Source of the DNA: an uncultured bacterium
GTDB taxonomy: Bacteria; Bacillota; Clostridia; Lachnospirales; Lachnospiraceae
Assembly: GCA_937916345.1 (NCBI GenBank)
Contig: CALFUE010000111.1
Location: 1 to 7,428, forward strand
Reading direction: 5' to 3'
Length of the DNA: 7,428 nt
Part shown: positions 1 through 6,373 of the stretch, one piece after another
Layout of the letters: every line of letters begins with the position of its first letter
How positions within the stretch are numbered: the first letter of the stretch is position 1
Translations under genes and position numbers: made by a program
The notes under the pieces: generated by a model
Told to the model about the DNA's origin: nothing
Seen by the model: only the letters and a program-made list of their open reading frames with translations
The model's database searches: none

Positions 1-1101
1 GCAGAAGAGAGCGCTGATGCTATCACGGAGACCATAAAGGGCGCTGAGATGGTGTTTGTCACCTGCGGTATGGGAGGCGGAACCGGAACCGGAGCTGCGC
101 CTATAGTTGCAAAGATATCAAAGGACATGGGAATATTAACTGTCGGCATCGTCACACGCCCATTCAGCTTTGAGGGCGGAAAGCGCGAGACAAACGCGAG
201 AGCCGGTATCGAGCGTTTAAAGGATGTTGTTGACACCCTGATCGTGATCCCGAACGACAGACTGTTTAATATGCTTGACAGGAACAAAAAGCTTGGCATC
301 TCTGAATCTCTTGCATTGGCTGACGAGGTTCTTCAGCAGGCCGTTCAGGGCATCACCGATACCATAAATGTTCCTTCATTGATAAATCTCGATTTCGCGG
401 ATGTGGAGTCGGTTATGCGGGACAAGGGAGTGGCTCACATTGGTATAGGTGTGGCTTCCGGCGACGATAAGGCAAACGAGGCGGTCAAGCTCGCTGTTGA
501 GAGCCCGCTTCTTGAGACAAATATATCCGGAGCGTCCGATGTGCTCATCAATATCACCGGAGATATCACGCTGTTTGATACCAGCGATGTGGCTTCTTAT
601 GTAAAACAGATCGTCGGACATGAAGGAAAGAATATCATGGGCGGCGCCAGAGATGACAAGAGCAGGCCGGACGAGGTTCAGGTCGTTGTCATCGCCACAG
701 GCATACTATCAAACGAGGGGAATGCAAATACAGTACCGGGAGGTGTTTCGAGAGATGCGGAGGCAAGATCTTTCAGAAATCCTGTTCCGGGCGTTGGAAG
801 AGACGCGACTACTTCTACAAACAGCGCTGCATCACAGTTGACGGGAGTTCTAGGAAATACTACAATGGCCACAACTTCTGCCAGGCAGTTCAATCCGAAC
901 AACACCCTGTCGAGTCTGTCCGGCAGTACTCAGAAGACCACGGCAGAACGGGTAAGCACTACTACACCGGTATCAAAAATAGAACCTGCGGCACCTGTTA
1001 CGGGAGGGATAAAAAAGGTTGAGCCTGCAAAATCCACCGTCAAGGAGAAGGAAATCCAGACGCCGAGTTTTTTGATGGGGCTGAAGAAACCCAACAAATA
1101 A
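1..1101 (+). CDS. ftsZ: Cell division protein FtsZ, 3' part (5' end outside window)
   Basis: FtsZ is the cytoplasmic tubulin-like GTPase that polymerises into the Z ring and recruits the division machinery. The reading frame is open from base 1, and 366 residues are visible. The tubulin signature GGGTGTG lies at visible residues 25-31, followed by the PFSFEGGKR segment, the NDRLF segment and the T7-loop region NLDFADVESVM (about 129-139), which supplies the catalytic acidic residues to the neighbouring subunit. The globular part ends near visible residue 234 (VVVIATGI). A roughly 115-residue Ser/Thr/Asn/Pro-rich linker follows, and then a C-terminal peptide IQTPSFLMGLKK that matches the FtsA/SepF-binding tail. 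About 75-80 N-terminal residues, including the first GTP-contacting loops, are missing because the window starts inside the gene. The in-frame ATG at 49 is internal and is not the start. A hairpin follows the stop codon. Identification is secure. Confidence 0.97.
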   Translation, partial: AEESADAITETIKGAEMVFVTCGMGGGTGTGAAPIVAKISKDMGILTVGIVTRPFSFEGGKRETNARAGIERLKDVVDTLIVIPNDRLFNMLDRNKKLGISESLALADEVLQQAVQGITDTINVPSLINLDFADVESVMRDKGVAHIGIGVASGDDKANEAVKLAVESPLLETNISGASDVLINITGDITLFDTSDVASYVKQIVGHEGKNIMGGARDDKSRPDEVQVVVIATGILSNEGNANTVPGGVSRDAEARSFRNPVPGVGRDATTSTNSAASQLTGVLGNTTMATTSARQFNPNNTLSSLSGSTQKTTAERVSTTTPVSKIEPAAPVTGGIKKVEPAKSTVKEKEIQTPSFLMGLKKPNK

Positions 1102-1121
1102 TCCAAATATAAGTATTTCTT

Positions 1122-1148
1122 TTCGAGTAGGGTGATGCCCTACTCGAA
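1122..1148 (+). terminator. Perfect 11-bp hairpin after ftsZ, possible weak terminator
   Basis: The arm TTCGAGTAGGG (1122-1132) pairs perfectly with CCCTACTCGAA (1138-1148) around the 5-base loop TGATG. It lies 21 bases after the ftsZ stop and 24 bases before the next gene. Only three T residues follow the stem (1149-1151) before a C, so it is a poor intrinsic terminator by the usual U-tract rule. The other strand has no U-tract either. It could instead act as partial readthrough attenuation, an mRNA 3'-end stabiliser or a processing site. The structure is read directly from the sequence; the role is inferred. Confidence 0.5.
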
Positions 1149-1171
1149 TTTCGGTGTAGAGAATAGAATAT

Positions 1172-1603
1172 ATGAAAAAGCTTGAAGGATACAATATAGA
1201 TCTAATAGCAAAAAGAGACAGGGAAAATGCGTTGAGGAGCTCTGTCATAAAGAGATGGAATGTCCGAATGGAGGAGGCGTCCGAGGAGATAGAAGAGGTT
1301 AAAGAAGAACAGGAGGCTCCCCGGATGACCGAGGAGGAGGCCAAGAACGCCAGAATAGCCCAGGAGATCATCGACAGATTAAACCGTGAGGCTGCCGAGG
1401 ATGAGGCGATAAAGCAGGCGGAGATAGACGCCGCCATGCAGCAGTCCGCAGAAACCTTCAATGTCACCACGGGATCAAATTCTGGAGCTTACGGTCTCGG
1501 AGAAGTGAGCGAAGACGACAAGGCGGTTGTCGACAGCATAATGGCCGAGAAGGGCGACGCTTTGCAGGATCTCATTGCAAAGACAGCAGCAGAAAATCAA
1601 TAA
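1172..1603 (+). CDS. Uncharacterised 143-residue charged coiled-coil-like protein
   Basis: I do not recognise this protein. It has 34 acidic (Glu/Asp) and 19 basic (Lys/Arg) residues, unevenly distributed. Residues 1-32 are basic-rich (KK, KRDR, IKRWN). Residues 34-90 are an Ala/Glu-rich stretch that should form one long helix or coiled coil (for example EEASEEIEEVKEEQE). A short Gly/Ser/Asn hinge (about 98-111) follows, then a second predicted helix (about 112-143, EVSEDDKAVVDSIM and onward). There is no signal peptide, membrane segment or cysteine, so it is probably cytoplasmic. The codon pattern resembles the flanking genes, and the frame is open between ftsZ and argS with only 10 bases before argS. 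The ribosome site is weak (GTAGAGAA, about 1156-1163), unlike its neighbours. The start at 1172 is the first ATG in frame. Its place next to ftsZ makes a division or nucleoid role conceivable, but nothing in the sequence demonstrates one. Confidence 0.75.
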   Translation: MKKLEGYNIDLIAKRDRENALRSSVIKRWNVRMEEASEEIEEVKEEQEAPRMTEEEAKNARIAQEIIDRLNREAAEDEAIKQAEIDAAMQQSAETFNVTTGSNSGAYGLGEVSEDDKAVVDSIMAEKGDALQDLIAKTAAENQ

Positions 1604-1604
1604 A

Positions 1605-1609
1605 AGGAG
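1605..1609 (+). promoter_or_regulatory. Ribosome binding site deciding the argS start
   Basis: AGGAG lies 4 bases before the ATG at 1614. It picks this start over the in-frame ATG at 1575, which falls inside the preceding gene, has no Shine-Dalgarno sequence, and would add a 13-residue Gln/Lys-rich extension unlike ArgRS N-termini. Confidence 0.85.
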
Positions 1610-1613
1610 TTTT

Positions 1614-3383
1614 ATGAGGAGATTAACAGATATTATTTCAAATGAGATATCGCTGGCATTTGAGAGGCTTGGATTCGATCAAAAATACGCCATTGCCACC
1701 GTGTCGAACAGACCGGATCTCTGCGAGTTCCAGTGCAATGGCGCCATGGCTCTCGCAAAGCAGATGGGAAGGAAGCCCATCGAGATAGCGGAGATGATCT
1801 CGGGTGAGCTCTCAAAGAGCGATATACTGGGTGAGGTCACTGTGGCGCAGCCCGGATTTGTGAACATAAATGTGGAACAGGTGTATCTCGCCTCCTATCT
1901 CAGGGAGATGAGCAGGGATGTGTACAGATTCGGCTGTGAGAAGCTGGCAAATACAAAGACTATCATAATAGATTACGGCGGACCCAATGTGGCAAAGCCG
2001 CTGCATGTTGGACATCTGAGGTCGGCCGTTATAGGTGAAGCCATAAAGAGGATGGGTATCTTTATGGGCAACACCATGATTGGAGACGTACACTTAGGTG
2101 ACTGGGGCATGCCAATGGGGCTTATCATAGCTGAACTCTCCATCAGAAAGCCCGAGCTGATCTATTTTAATCAGGCATACACGGGGGAATATCCCAGGGA
2201 AGCTCCCTTCACCATATCGGAGTTGGAGGAGATATATCCTGCTGCTTCCGCAAAATCAAAGACAGACGAGAAATTCAAGAACAAGGCCATGCGCGCCACA
2301 AAAGAGCTGCAGCAGGGAAGGAACGGCTATATCGCTCTTTGGAAGCAGATAGTAAAGGTTTCCGTGGCTGACCTGAAAAAGAGTTACAAGAGGCTCAATG
2401 TCTCCTTTGAGTTATGGAAGGGCGAGAGTGATGTGGATTCTTACATCCCTGAGATGGTCAGAAAGATGAAGGACGACGGCATCTCCTACGAGAGCGACGG
2501 TGCTATCGTGGTGGATGTAAAGGAGGACACGGACTCGAAGGAGGTTCCGCCCTGCATCATACTGAAATCTGACGGAGCGGCGCTCTATCAGACCACGGAT
2601 CTGGCCACCATCATTCAGAGAACCAACAATTATATGCCTGATGACATCATCTATGTGGTGGACAAGAGGCAGGAGATGCATTTTACACAGGTGTTTCGTA
2701 CTGCCAGAAAGGCTGAGTTGCTTCCTGATACGACGGGACTTTATTTCCTTGGCTTCGGCACAATGAACGGCAAGGACGGAAAGCCATTCAAGACCAGGGA
2801 AGGGGGAGTTATGCGACTCTCGGATCTTCTGGACGAGATAGAGAACAAGATGTTTCTCCGCGTCTCAGAGAACCCGGAGATATCAGAGGAGGAGGCTCAC
2901 GACATCGCCGCAAAGATAGCTGTATCTGCCATTAAATACGGCGATCTGTCAAATCAGGCCTCAAAGGATTATATATTTGATATAGACAAGTTCACATCCT
3001 TCGAGGGTGATACGGGACCGTACATCCTGTATACCATTGTGAGGATAAAGTCCATACTGGACAAATACACAAAGGCGGGCGGAGCCGTGGACGATGTGCT
3101 TATCCTCTCACCAAAGAGCGAGCAGGAGAAGAAGCTGATGCTTTCTCTTGTCATGTTCAACGGAGTCGTGGAGAGCGCTTATGCGGAGCTGGCGCCCCAC
3201 AGGATATGCTCATATATCTATGAATTGTCCAACACATTCAATAGATTTTATCACGAGACAAAGATACTCACGGAGTCAGATTTGGCAACCAGAAAGGGAT
3301 ATATCTCCCTGATAAACCTGACTCTGGGTATTTTGGAAAAATGTATAGACATACTGGGCTTTGAGGCCCCGGACAGGATGTAA
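1614..3383 (+). CDS. argS: Arginyl-tRNA synthetase (class I), complete
   Basis: The enzyme charges tRNA-Arg with arginine using ATP in the cytoplasm. The 589-residue product is of usual bacterial length. Residues 1 to about 100 form the N-terminal Add-1-type domain that contacts the tRNA D-loop. The catalytic Rossmann core starts at DYGGPNVAKPLHVGHLRS, with HVGH (131-134) as the HIGH motif. The second signature is FKTREGG (392-398), the ArgRS replacement for KMSKS. An all-helical DALR anticodon-binding domain occupies about 460-589, and the protein ends in APDRM, close to the typical ArgRS C-terminus. The start at 1614 is set by AGGAG and gives an N-terminus (RRLTDIISNEIS) that fits the family. 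No T-box or other tRNA-sensing leader fits in the 10-base gap upstream, so expression probably depends on an upstream promoter. The G3E gene follows after 17 bases. No key residue appears to be missing. Confidence 0.97.
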   Translation: MRRLTDIISNEISLAFERLGFDQKYAIATVSNRPDLCEFQCNGAMALAKQMGRKPIEIAEMISGELSKSDILGEVTVAQPGFVNINVEQVYLASYLREMSRDVYRFGCEKLANTKTIIIDYGGPNVAKPLHVGHLRSAVIGEAIKRMGIFMGNTMIGDVHLGDWGMPMGLIIAELSIRKPELIYFNQAYTGEYPREAPFTISELEEIYPAASAKSKTDEKFKNKAMRATKELQQGRNGYIALWKQIVKVSVADLKKSYKRLNVSFELWKGESDVDSYIPEMVRKMKDDGISYESDGAIVVDVKEDTDSKEVPPCIILKSDGAALYQTTDLATIIQRTNNYMPDDIIYVVDKRQEMHFTQVFRTARKAELLPDTTGLYFLGFGTMNGKDGKPFKTREGGVMRLSDLLDEIENKMFLRVSENPEISEEEAHDIAAKIAVSAIKYGDLSNQASKDYIFDIDKFTSFEGDTGPYILYTIVRIKSILDKYTKAGGAVDDVLILSPKSEQEKKLMLSLVMFNGVVESAYAELAPHRICSYIYELSNTFNRFYHETKILTESDLATRKGYISLINLTLGILEKCIDILGFEAPDRM

Positions 3384-3384
3384 G

Positions 3385-3390
3385 AGGAGG
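3385..3390 (+). promoter_or_regulatory. Ribosome binding site of the CobW-like gene
   Basis: AGGAGG lies just after the argS stop and 10 bases before the ATG at 3401. A closer ATG at 3394 is out of frame and opens only a short reading frame, so 3401 is the start; it places the P-loop at residue 9, as expected for the family. Confidence 0.75.
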
Positions 3391-3400
3391 TAGATGACAA

Positions 3401-4498
3401 ATGACAAAGGCAGATATTTTTTCAGGCTTTCTCGGTGCAGGAAAGACAACATTGATAAAAAAACTCATTGCTGATGTGTATAAGGATGAGAAGATCGTGC
3501 TGATTGAAAATGAATTCGGAGAAGTGGGCGTCGACGGTGGCTTCTTAAAGGATTCCGGAATTGAGATCAGCGAGCTTAATTCAGGCTGTATATGCTGTAC
3601 TCTGGTGGGAGATTTCGGAAGGAACCTGCAGGAGGTGAAGGAGCGCTTTGCGCCGGATCGCATCCTCATAGAGCCCTCGGGAGTCGCAAAATTATCGGAT
3701 GTCATGAAATCTGTTTCGGATCTCACGGAGAGCCATGATATATGTGTGAACGATCTAGTAACGGTAGTCAATGCAAAAAAAGCAAAGAAACAGGTAAAAT
3801 CTTTCGGTGAATTCTTTAACAATCAGATCGAGTTCGCTACCACGGTGGTACTCAGCCGCACGGACGAGATGACCGAAGATGATCTGAATGAAGTAGTAAA
3901 AATGATACAGGAAAAAAATCCGAAGGCTTCTGTTATCACGACTCCCTGGGATCAGATATCTGCCGACAGGATGTTGGCGGTATTCGAGAGGGAGGATGCC
4001 CTCGCACTGAAGCTCAGGGCTGAGGAAGATGCAAGAGCCAAGGCTGACCATGATGCTGAGGAGCATGAGCATCATCACCATGACCACGACCATGACAGTG
4101 AGGAGCATGAGCATCATCACCATGACCATGACCACGACCATGACAGTGAGGAGCATGAGCATCATCACCACGACCATGACCATGACCACGAGGGACATGA
4201 TCATCATCATCATCATCACGCGGATGATATATTTGATGATTTCGGAGTTGAGACCCCGAAGAAATTCGACAGATCGGATATCGAAAATATCCTGAAGACA
4301 CTGGCGGATTCTGATGATTACGGAACAATACTCCGCGCGAAGGGCATGGTTGATGGCACAGACGCTAAATGGATCTACTTCGATCTGGTGGAAGGCGATT
4401 ACGAGGTAAGGGACGGAGAACCGGATTACACCGGAAGACTCTGTGTCATAGGATGTGATCTGAAAAAAGATAAATTACGCGAATTATTTAAGGTTTGA
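3401..4498 (+). CDS. CobW/G3E-family GTPase, metallochaperone with a large His-rich insert
   Basis: G3E GTPases of the CobW/YjiA/ZNG1 type use GTP hydrolysis to deliver a metal, often zinc or cobalt, to a client protein. The 365-residue product has the P-loop GFLGAGKTT (9-17), ENEFGEVGVD (36-45), the metal-binding CICC motif (63-66, within NSGCICC) and IEPSG (90-94). The usual NKxD guanine-specificity motif is replaced by SRTD (152-155). Residues 217-273 hold 31 histidines mixed with Asp and Glu, a likely metal-buffering loop. The CobW C-terminal domain follows (about 285-365, ILRAKGMVDG and onward). The protein is cytoplasmic, with no signal peptide or membrane segment. The gene begins 17 bases after argS and ends 13 bases before a second G3E-like gene, so the two are probably co-transcribed. 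The identity of the metal and client cannot be read from the sequence. No Zur-like operator could be placed, because there is almost no intergenic space. Confidence 0.93.
   Translation: MTKADIFSGFLGAGKTTLIKKLIADVYKDEKIVLIENEFGEVGVDGGFLKDSGIEISELNSGCICCTLVGDFGRNLQEVKERFAPDRILIEPSGVAKLSDVMKSVSDLTESHDICVNDLVTVVNAKKAKKQVKSFGEFFNNQIEFATTVVLSRTDEMTEDDLNEVVKMIQEKNPKASVITTPWDQISADRMLAVFEREDALALKLRAEEDARAKADHDAEEHEHHHHDHDHDSEEHEHHHHDHDHDHDSEEHEHHHHDHDHDHEGHDHHHHHHADDIFDDFGVETPKKFDRSDIENILKTLADSDDYGTILRAKGMVDGTDAKWIYFDLVEGDYEVRDGEPDYTGRLCVIGCDLKKDKLRELFKV
4055..4192 (+). repeat. In-frame tandem repeat encoding the His-rich metal loop (units of 42, 48 and 48 bp)
   Basis: Three consecutive units are visible: 4055-4096 (14 codons), 4097-4144 (16 codons) and 4145-4192 (16 codons). 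Each encodes (A/S)EEHEHHHH followed by His-Asp alternation. The units are nearly identical at the DNA level, differing mainly by CAT/CAC and GAC/GAT synonymous changes, and the first lacks one His-Asp codon pair. A run of six His codons follows shortly after (4202-4219). The repeat length is a multiple of three, so copy-number changes would lengthen or shorten the loop without a frameshift. Confidence 0.92.
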
Positions 4499-4511
4499 GG
4501 TTGATCGATAA

Positions 4512-5462
4512 ATGGACGAGATTCCTGTATATCTCTTCACTGGCTTTATGGACTCGGGAAAGACTACGCTGATCCTTGACACACTGATGGGAGAGCAGTT
4601 CAACGACGGTTCAAAAACGTTGGTAATAGCCTGTGAGGACGGTGAAAACGAGTACGACGAGGAAAAACTTAAAAAATATAAAGTGAGTGTGGAGTATCTC
4701 TCTGATATTTCCGTGATGAACACTGAACACTTCAAGGAGCTGAACAGGAGACATCTCCCGGATAGGGTGTTCATAGAGTACAACGGAACCTGGGAGATGG
4801 CGCCTCTCATTGAGATGGAGGAGCCGGAGGGCTGGATCATCATACAGACTCTTACCACAGTGGACGCGGCGACATTTCAGATGTATCTCTCGAATATGCG
4901 CTCGATGATGCTTGAACAGTTTTTTATGTCTGATGTGGTGATATTTAACAGATGTGTCGATGACACGCCAAAATCCTCCTTCAGAACCACCGTAAAAGCC
5001 AAGAACAGAAAAGCCCAGGTGGTCTTTGAGAGGGAATTCGGCGTGACAGACCCGGATGACGACATAGGTTTGCCCTACGACATGACGAAGGATGAGCTGG
5101 ATATCACTGACGCCGATTATGGAATATGGTTTTTGGATGTGATGGAAAACTACAAGAACTATGAGGGAAAGACGGTCAGCTTTCTGGGGTGTGTATACAA
5201 TCCCCCGGGCAGGTTCAAGGGCGGGGATATTTTCGTTCCCGGAAGATTTGCCATGACTTGTTGTGTGGAGGACATACAGTTCATAGGATTGAAATGCAAA
5301 TACAAAAAGGCAGGGGAACTCCCTCACAAGAGCTGGGTAAATGTCAAAGCAAAAATCAAGACAGAATTTGCTTTTGAATATAAAGGAAAGGGTCCGGTGC
5401 TGTACGCCACGGAAGTGACACCGGCAGAGAAGCCTGATGATGAGCTTGTTTATTTCAACTGA
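4512..5462 (+). CDS. Divergent G3E-like P-loop protein with a YcgQ/DUF1980-type C-terminal domain
   Basis: The N-terminal half (about 1-190 of 316 residues) resembles a CobW/G3E NTPase: IPVYLFTGFMDSGKTTLI carries a P-loop with K17 and T18. The metal CxCC motif is absent; a single cysteine (C41, IACEDGENEYDEE) is near its expected place. EPSG is replaced by IEYNG (88-92), and the NKxD position reads FNRCVDD (145-151). The C-terminal part (about 205-316) resembles the TIGR03943/DUF1980 domain of YcgQ: GKTVSFLGCVYN, GRFAMTCCVED (244-254, with adjacent C250 and C251), GLKC, then WVNVKAKI and a final LYATEVTPAEKPDDELVYF. No membrane segments are seen, so this is the soluble domain only. In other Firmicutes that domain pairs with a YcgR-type permease; none is in this window. 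The gene starts 13 bases after the CobW-like gene, with only GAGG (4497-4500) as ribosome site, 11 bases from the ATG. I infer a partner role in the same metal-handling step; the function is unproven. The P-loop assignment is strong and the DUF1980 assignment is from recalled family features. Confidence 0.82.
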   Translation: MDEIPVYLFTGFMDSGKTTLILDTLMGEQFNDGSKTLVIACEDGENEYDEEKLKKYKVSVEYLSDISVMNTEHFKELNRRHLPDRVFIEYNGTWEMAPLIEMEEPEGWIIIQTLTTVDAATFQMYLSNMRSMMLEQFFMSDVVIFNRCVDDTPKSSFRTTVKAKNRKAQVVFEREFGVTDPDDDIGLPYDMTKDELDITDADYGIWFLDVMENYKNYEGKTVSFLGCVYNPPGRFKGGDIFVPGRFAMTCCVEDIQFIGLKCKYKKAGELPHKSWVNVKAKIKTEFAFEYKGKGPVLYATEVTPAEKPDDELVYFN

Positions 5463-5473
5463 TCCCGATTGAG

Positions 5474-5480
5474 AAAGGAG
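5474..5480 (+). promoter_or_regulatory. Strong ribosome binding site of nfnA
   Basis: AAAGGAG lies 5 bases before the ATG at 5486, in a 23-base gap after the preceding stop codon. This is one of the best Shine-Dalgarno matches in the window and fixes the nfnA start. Confidence 0.85.
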
Positions 5481-5485
5481 TAGAG

Positions 5486-6373
5486 ATGTTTAAGATCAAA
5501 AGAAAGCAGGTTCTGGCCGAGAATATCGTTCTGATGGACGTTGAGGCAAAAAGGATCGCTGACAGCTGTCTTCCCGGGCAGTTTGTGGTTGTGAGGACCG
5601 ATGAAAAGGGTGAGAGGATACCTCTGACCATATGTGATTACGATAGAAATGCCGGTACTATCACCATAGTTACCCAGCAGATAGGCGCGGCGACCATGAG
5701 GGAGTGCGCTTACAATGAGGGCGACAGCTTCCTCGATGTGGTAGGCCCTCTCGGTGAGCCTTCGGAGCTCTGCGTTGAGGAAAATCTTCCTGAGACAAAG
5801 AAGAAAAATTTAGTTTTCATAGCAGGAGGACTGGGAACAGCCCCAGTTTATCCCCAGGTAAAATGGCTTCATGAGCACGGTGTGGATGCTGCTGTCATCA
5901 TGGGCTCCCGCACAAAGGATCTCTTGTTTTACATAGACGAGATGAAGTCGGTGGCAGGGGAGGTTTATGTCACCACAGACGACGGAAGCTACGGCTTCCA
6001 CGGCATGGGTACGAATCAGCTGCAGGCTCTCTATGACGAGGGAAAGCGGTTCGATCACTGTGTAGCTATAGGACCCATGATCATGATGAAATTTGTGTGC
6101 AGGCTCACCAGGGAGTTAGGCATTCATACCATAGTTTCCATGAATCCCATCATGGTGGACGGAACCGGTATGTGCGTCGCCTGCAGACTGATGGTGGACG
6201 GAAAGATGAAATTTGCCTGCGTTGACGGTCCGGAGTTTGACGGACATCTGGTTGATTTTGATCTGGCAATGAAGAGACTCGCACAGTACAAGACTGAGGA
6301 GGGAAGGGAAAAGCAGAAACTGATAGACGCCCTGACTGAGAATCCAAATTGTCTTAATGGAGGTGTGAGATGA
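5486..6373 (+). CDS. nfnA: NADH-dependent ferredoxin:NADP+ oxidoreductase small subunit NfnA (FAD, [2Fe-2S])
   Basis: With NfnB this subunit forms a soluble complex that couples NADPH, NAD+ and ferredoxin by flavin-based electron bifurcation; NfnA carries the NADH-side FAD. Related proteins are annotated as sulfide dehydrogenase or ferredoxin-NADP reductase alpha subunit. The 295-residue product has a ferredoxin-reductase fold: FAD-binding RIPLTI (44-49), a Gly-rich nucleotide loop GGLGTAPVYP (114-123) and a C-terminal [2Fe-2S] site formed by D225, C230, C233 and C245 in VDGTGMCVACRL and ACVDGPEFDG. The aspartate-plus-three-cysteine pattern is the hallmark of NfnA and separates it from PyrK, its closest relative and main alternative. 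The short ATGA overlap with the following nfnB gene supports the assignment. Enzyme direction in this organism cannot be told from sequence. Confidence 0.92.
   Translation: MFKIKRKQVLAENIVLMDVEAKRIADSCLPGQFVVVRTDEKGERIPLTICDYDRNAGTITIVTQQIGAATMRECAYNEGDSFLDVVGPLGEPSELCVEENLPETKKKNLVFIAGGLGTAPVYPQVKWLHEHGVDAAVIMGSRTKDLLFYIDEMKSVAGEVYVTTDDGSYGFHGMGTNQLQALYDEGKRFDHCVAIGPMIMMKFVCRLTRELGIHTIVSMNPIMVDGTGMCVACRLMVDGKMKFACVDGPEFDGHLVDFDLAMKRLAQYKTEEGREKQKLIDALTENPNCLNGGVR
6359..6363 (+). promoter_or_regulatory. Ribosome binding site of nfnB inside the nfnA 3' end
   Basis: GGAGG sits within the last codons of nfnA, 6 bases before the ATG at 6370. The nfnB ATG overlaps the nfnA TGA as ATGA (6370-6373), an arrangement that suggests translational coupling and equal subunit supply. 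Confidence 0.85.

Noticed and set aside
1102..1171. Promoter for the small gene and argS in the spacer (TATAAG at 1108-1113, TAGAAT at 1164-1169)
   Set aside because: Neither -10-like hexamer has a credible -35 box at 16-18 bases, so no promoter is called.
973..1470. Minus-strand 165-codon open frame across the ftsZ end and the small gene
   Set aside because: It spans the hairpin and two + strand genes, and its Ser/Ala-rich translation is the reverse reading of Glu/Ala-rich helices; no convincing start signal was seen.
1604..1613. T-box or tRNA-responsive leader before argS
   Set aside because: Only 10 bases separate argS from the upstream gene, which is far too little for a T-box; the preceding sequence is coding.
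3755..4328. Open reading frames opposite or out of frame with the His-rich repeat, encoding Met/Val-rich or Asp/His/Gly-rich proteins
   Set aside because: They are by-products of the low-complexity CAT/GAC repeat. They overlap a clearly real CobW-family gene, lack ribosome sites and show no domain.
4611..5327. Minus-strand 238-codon open frame inside the second G3E-like gene
   Set aside because: It lies wholly within a + strand gene with recognisable motifs, and its translation shows no recognisable family.
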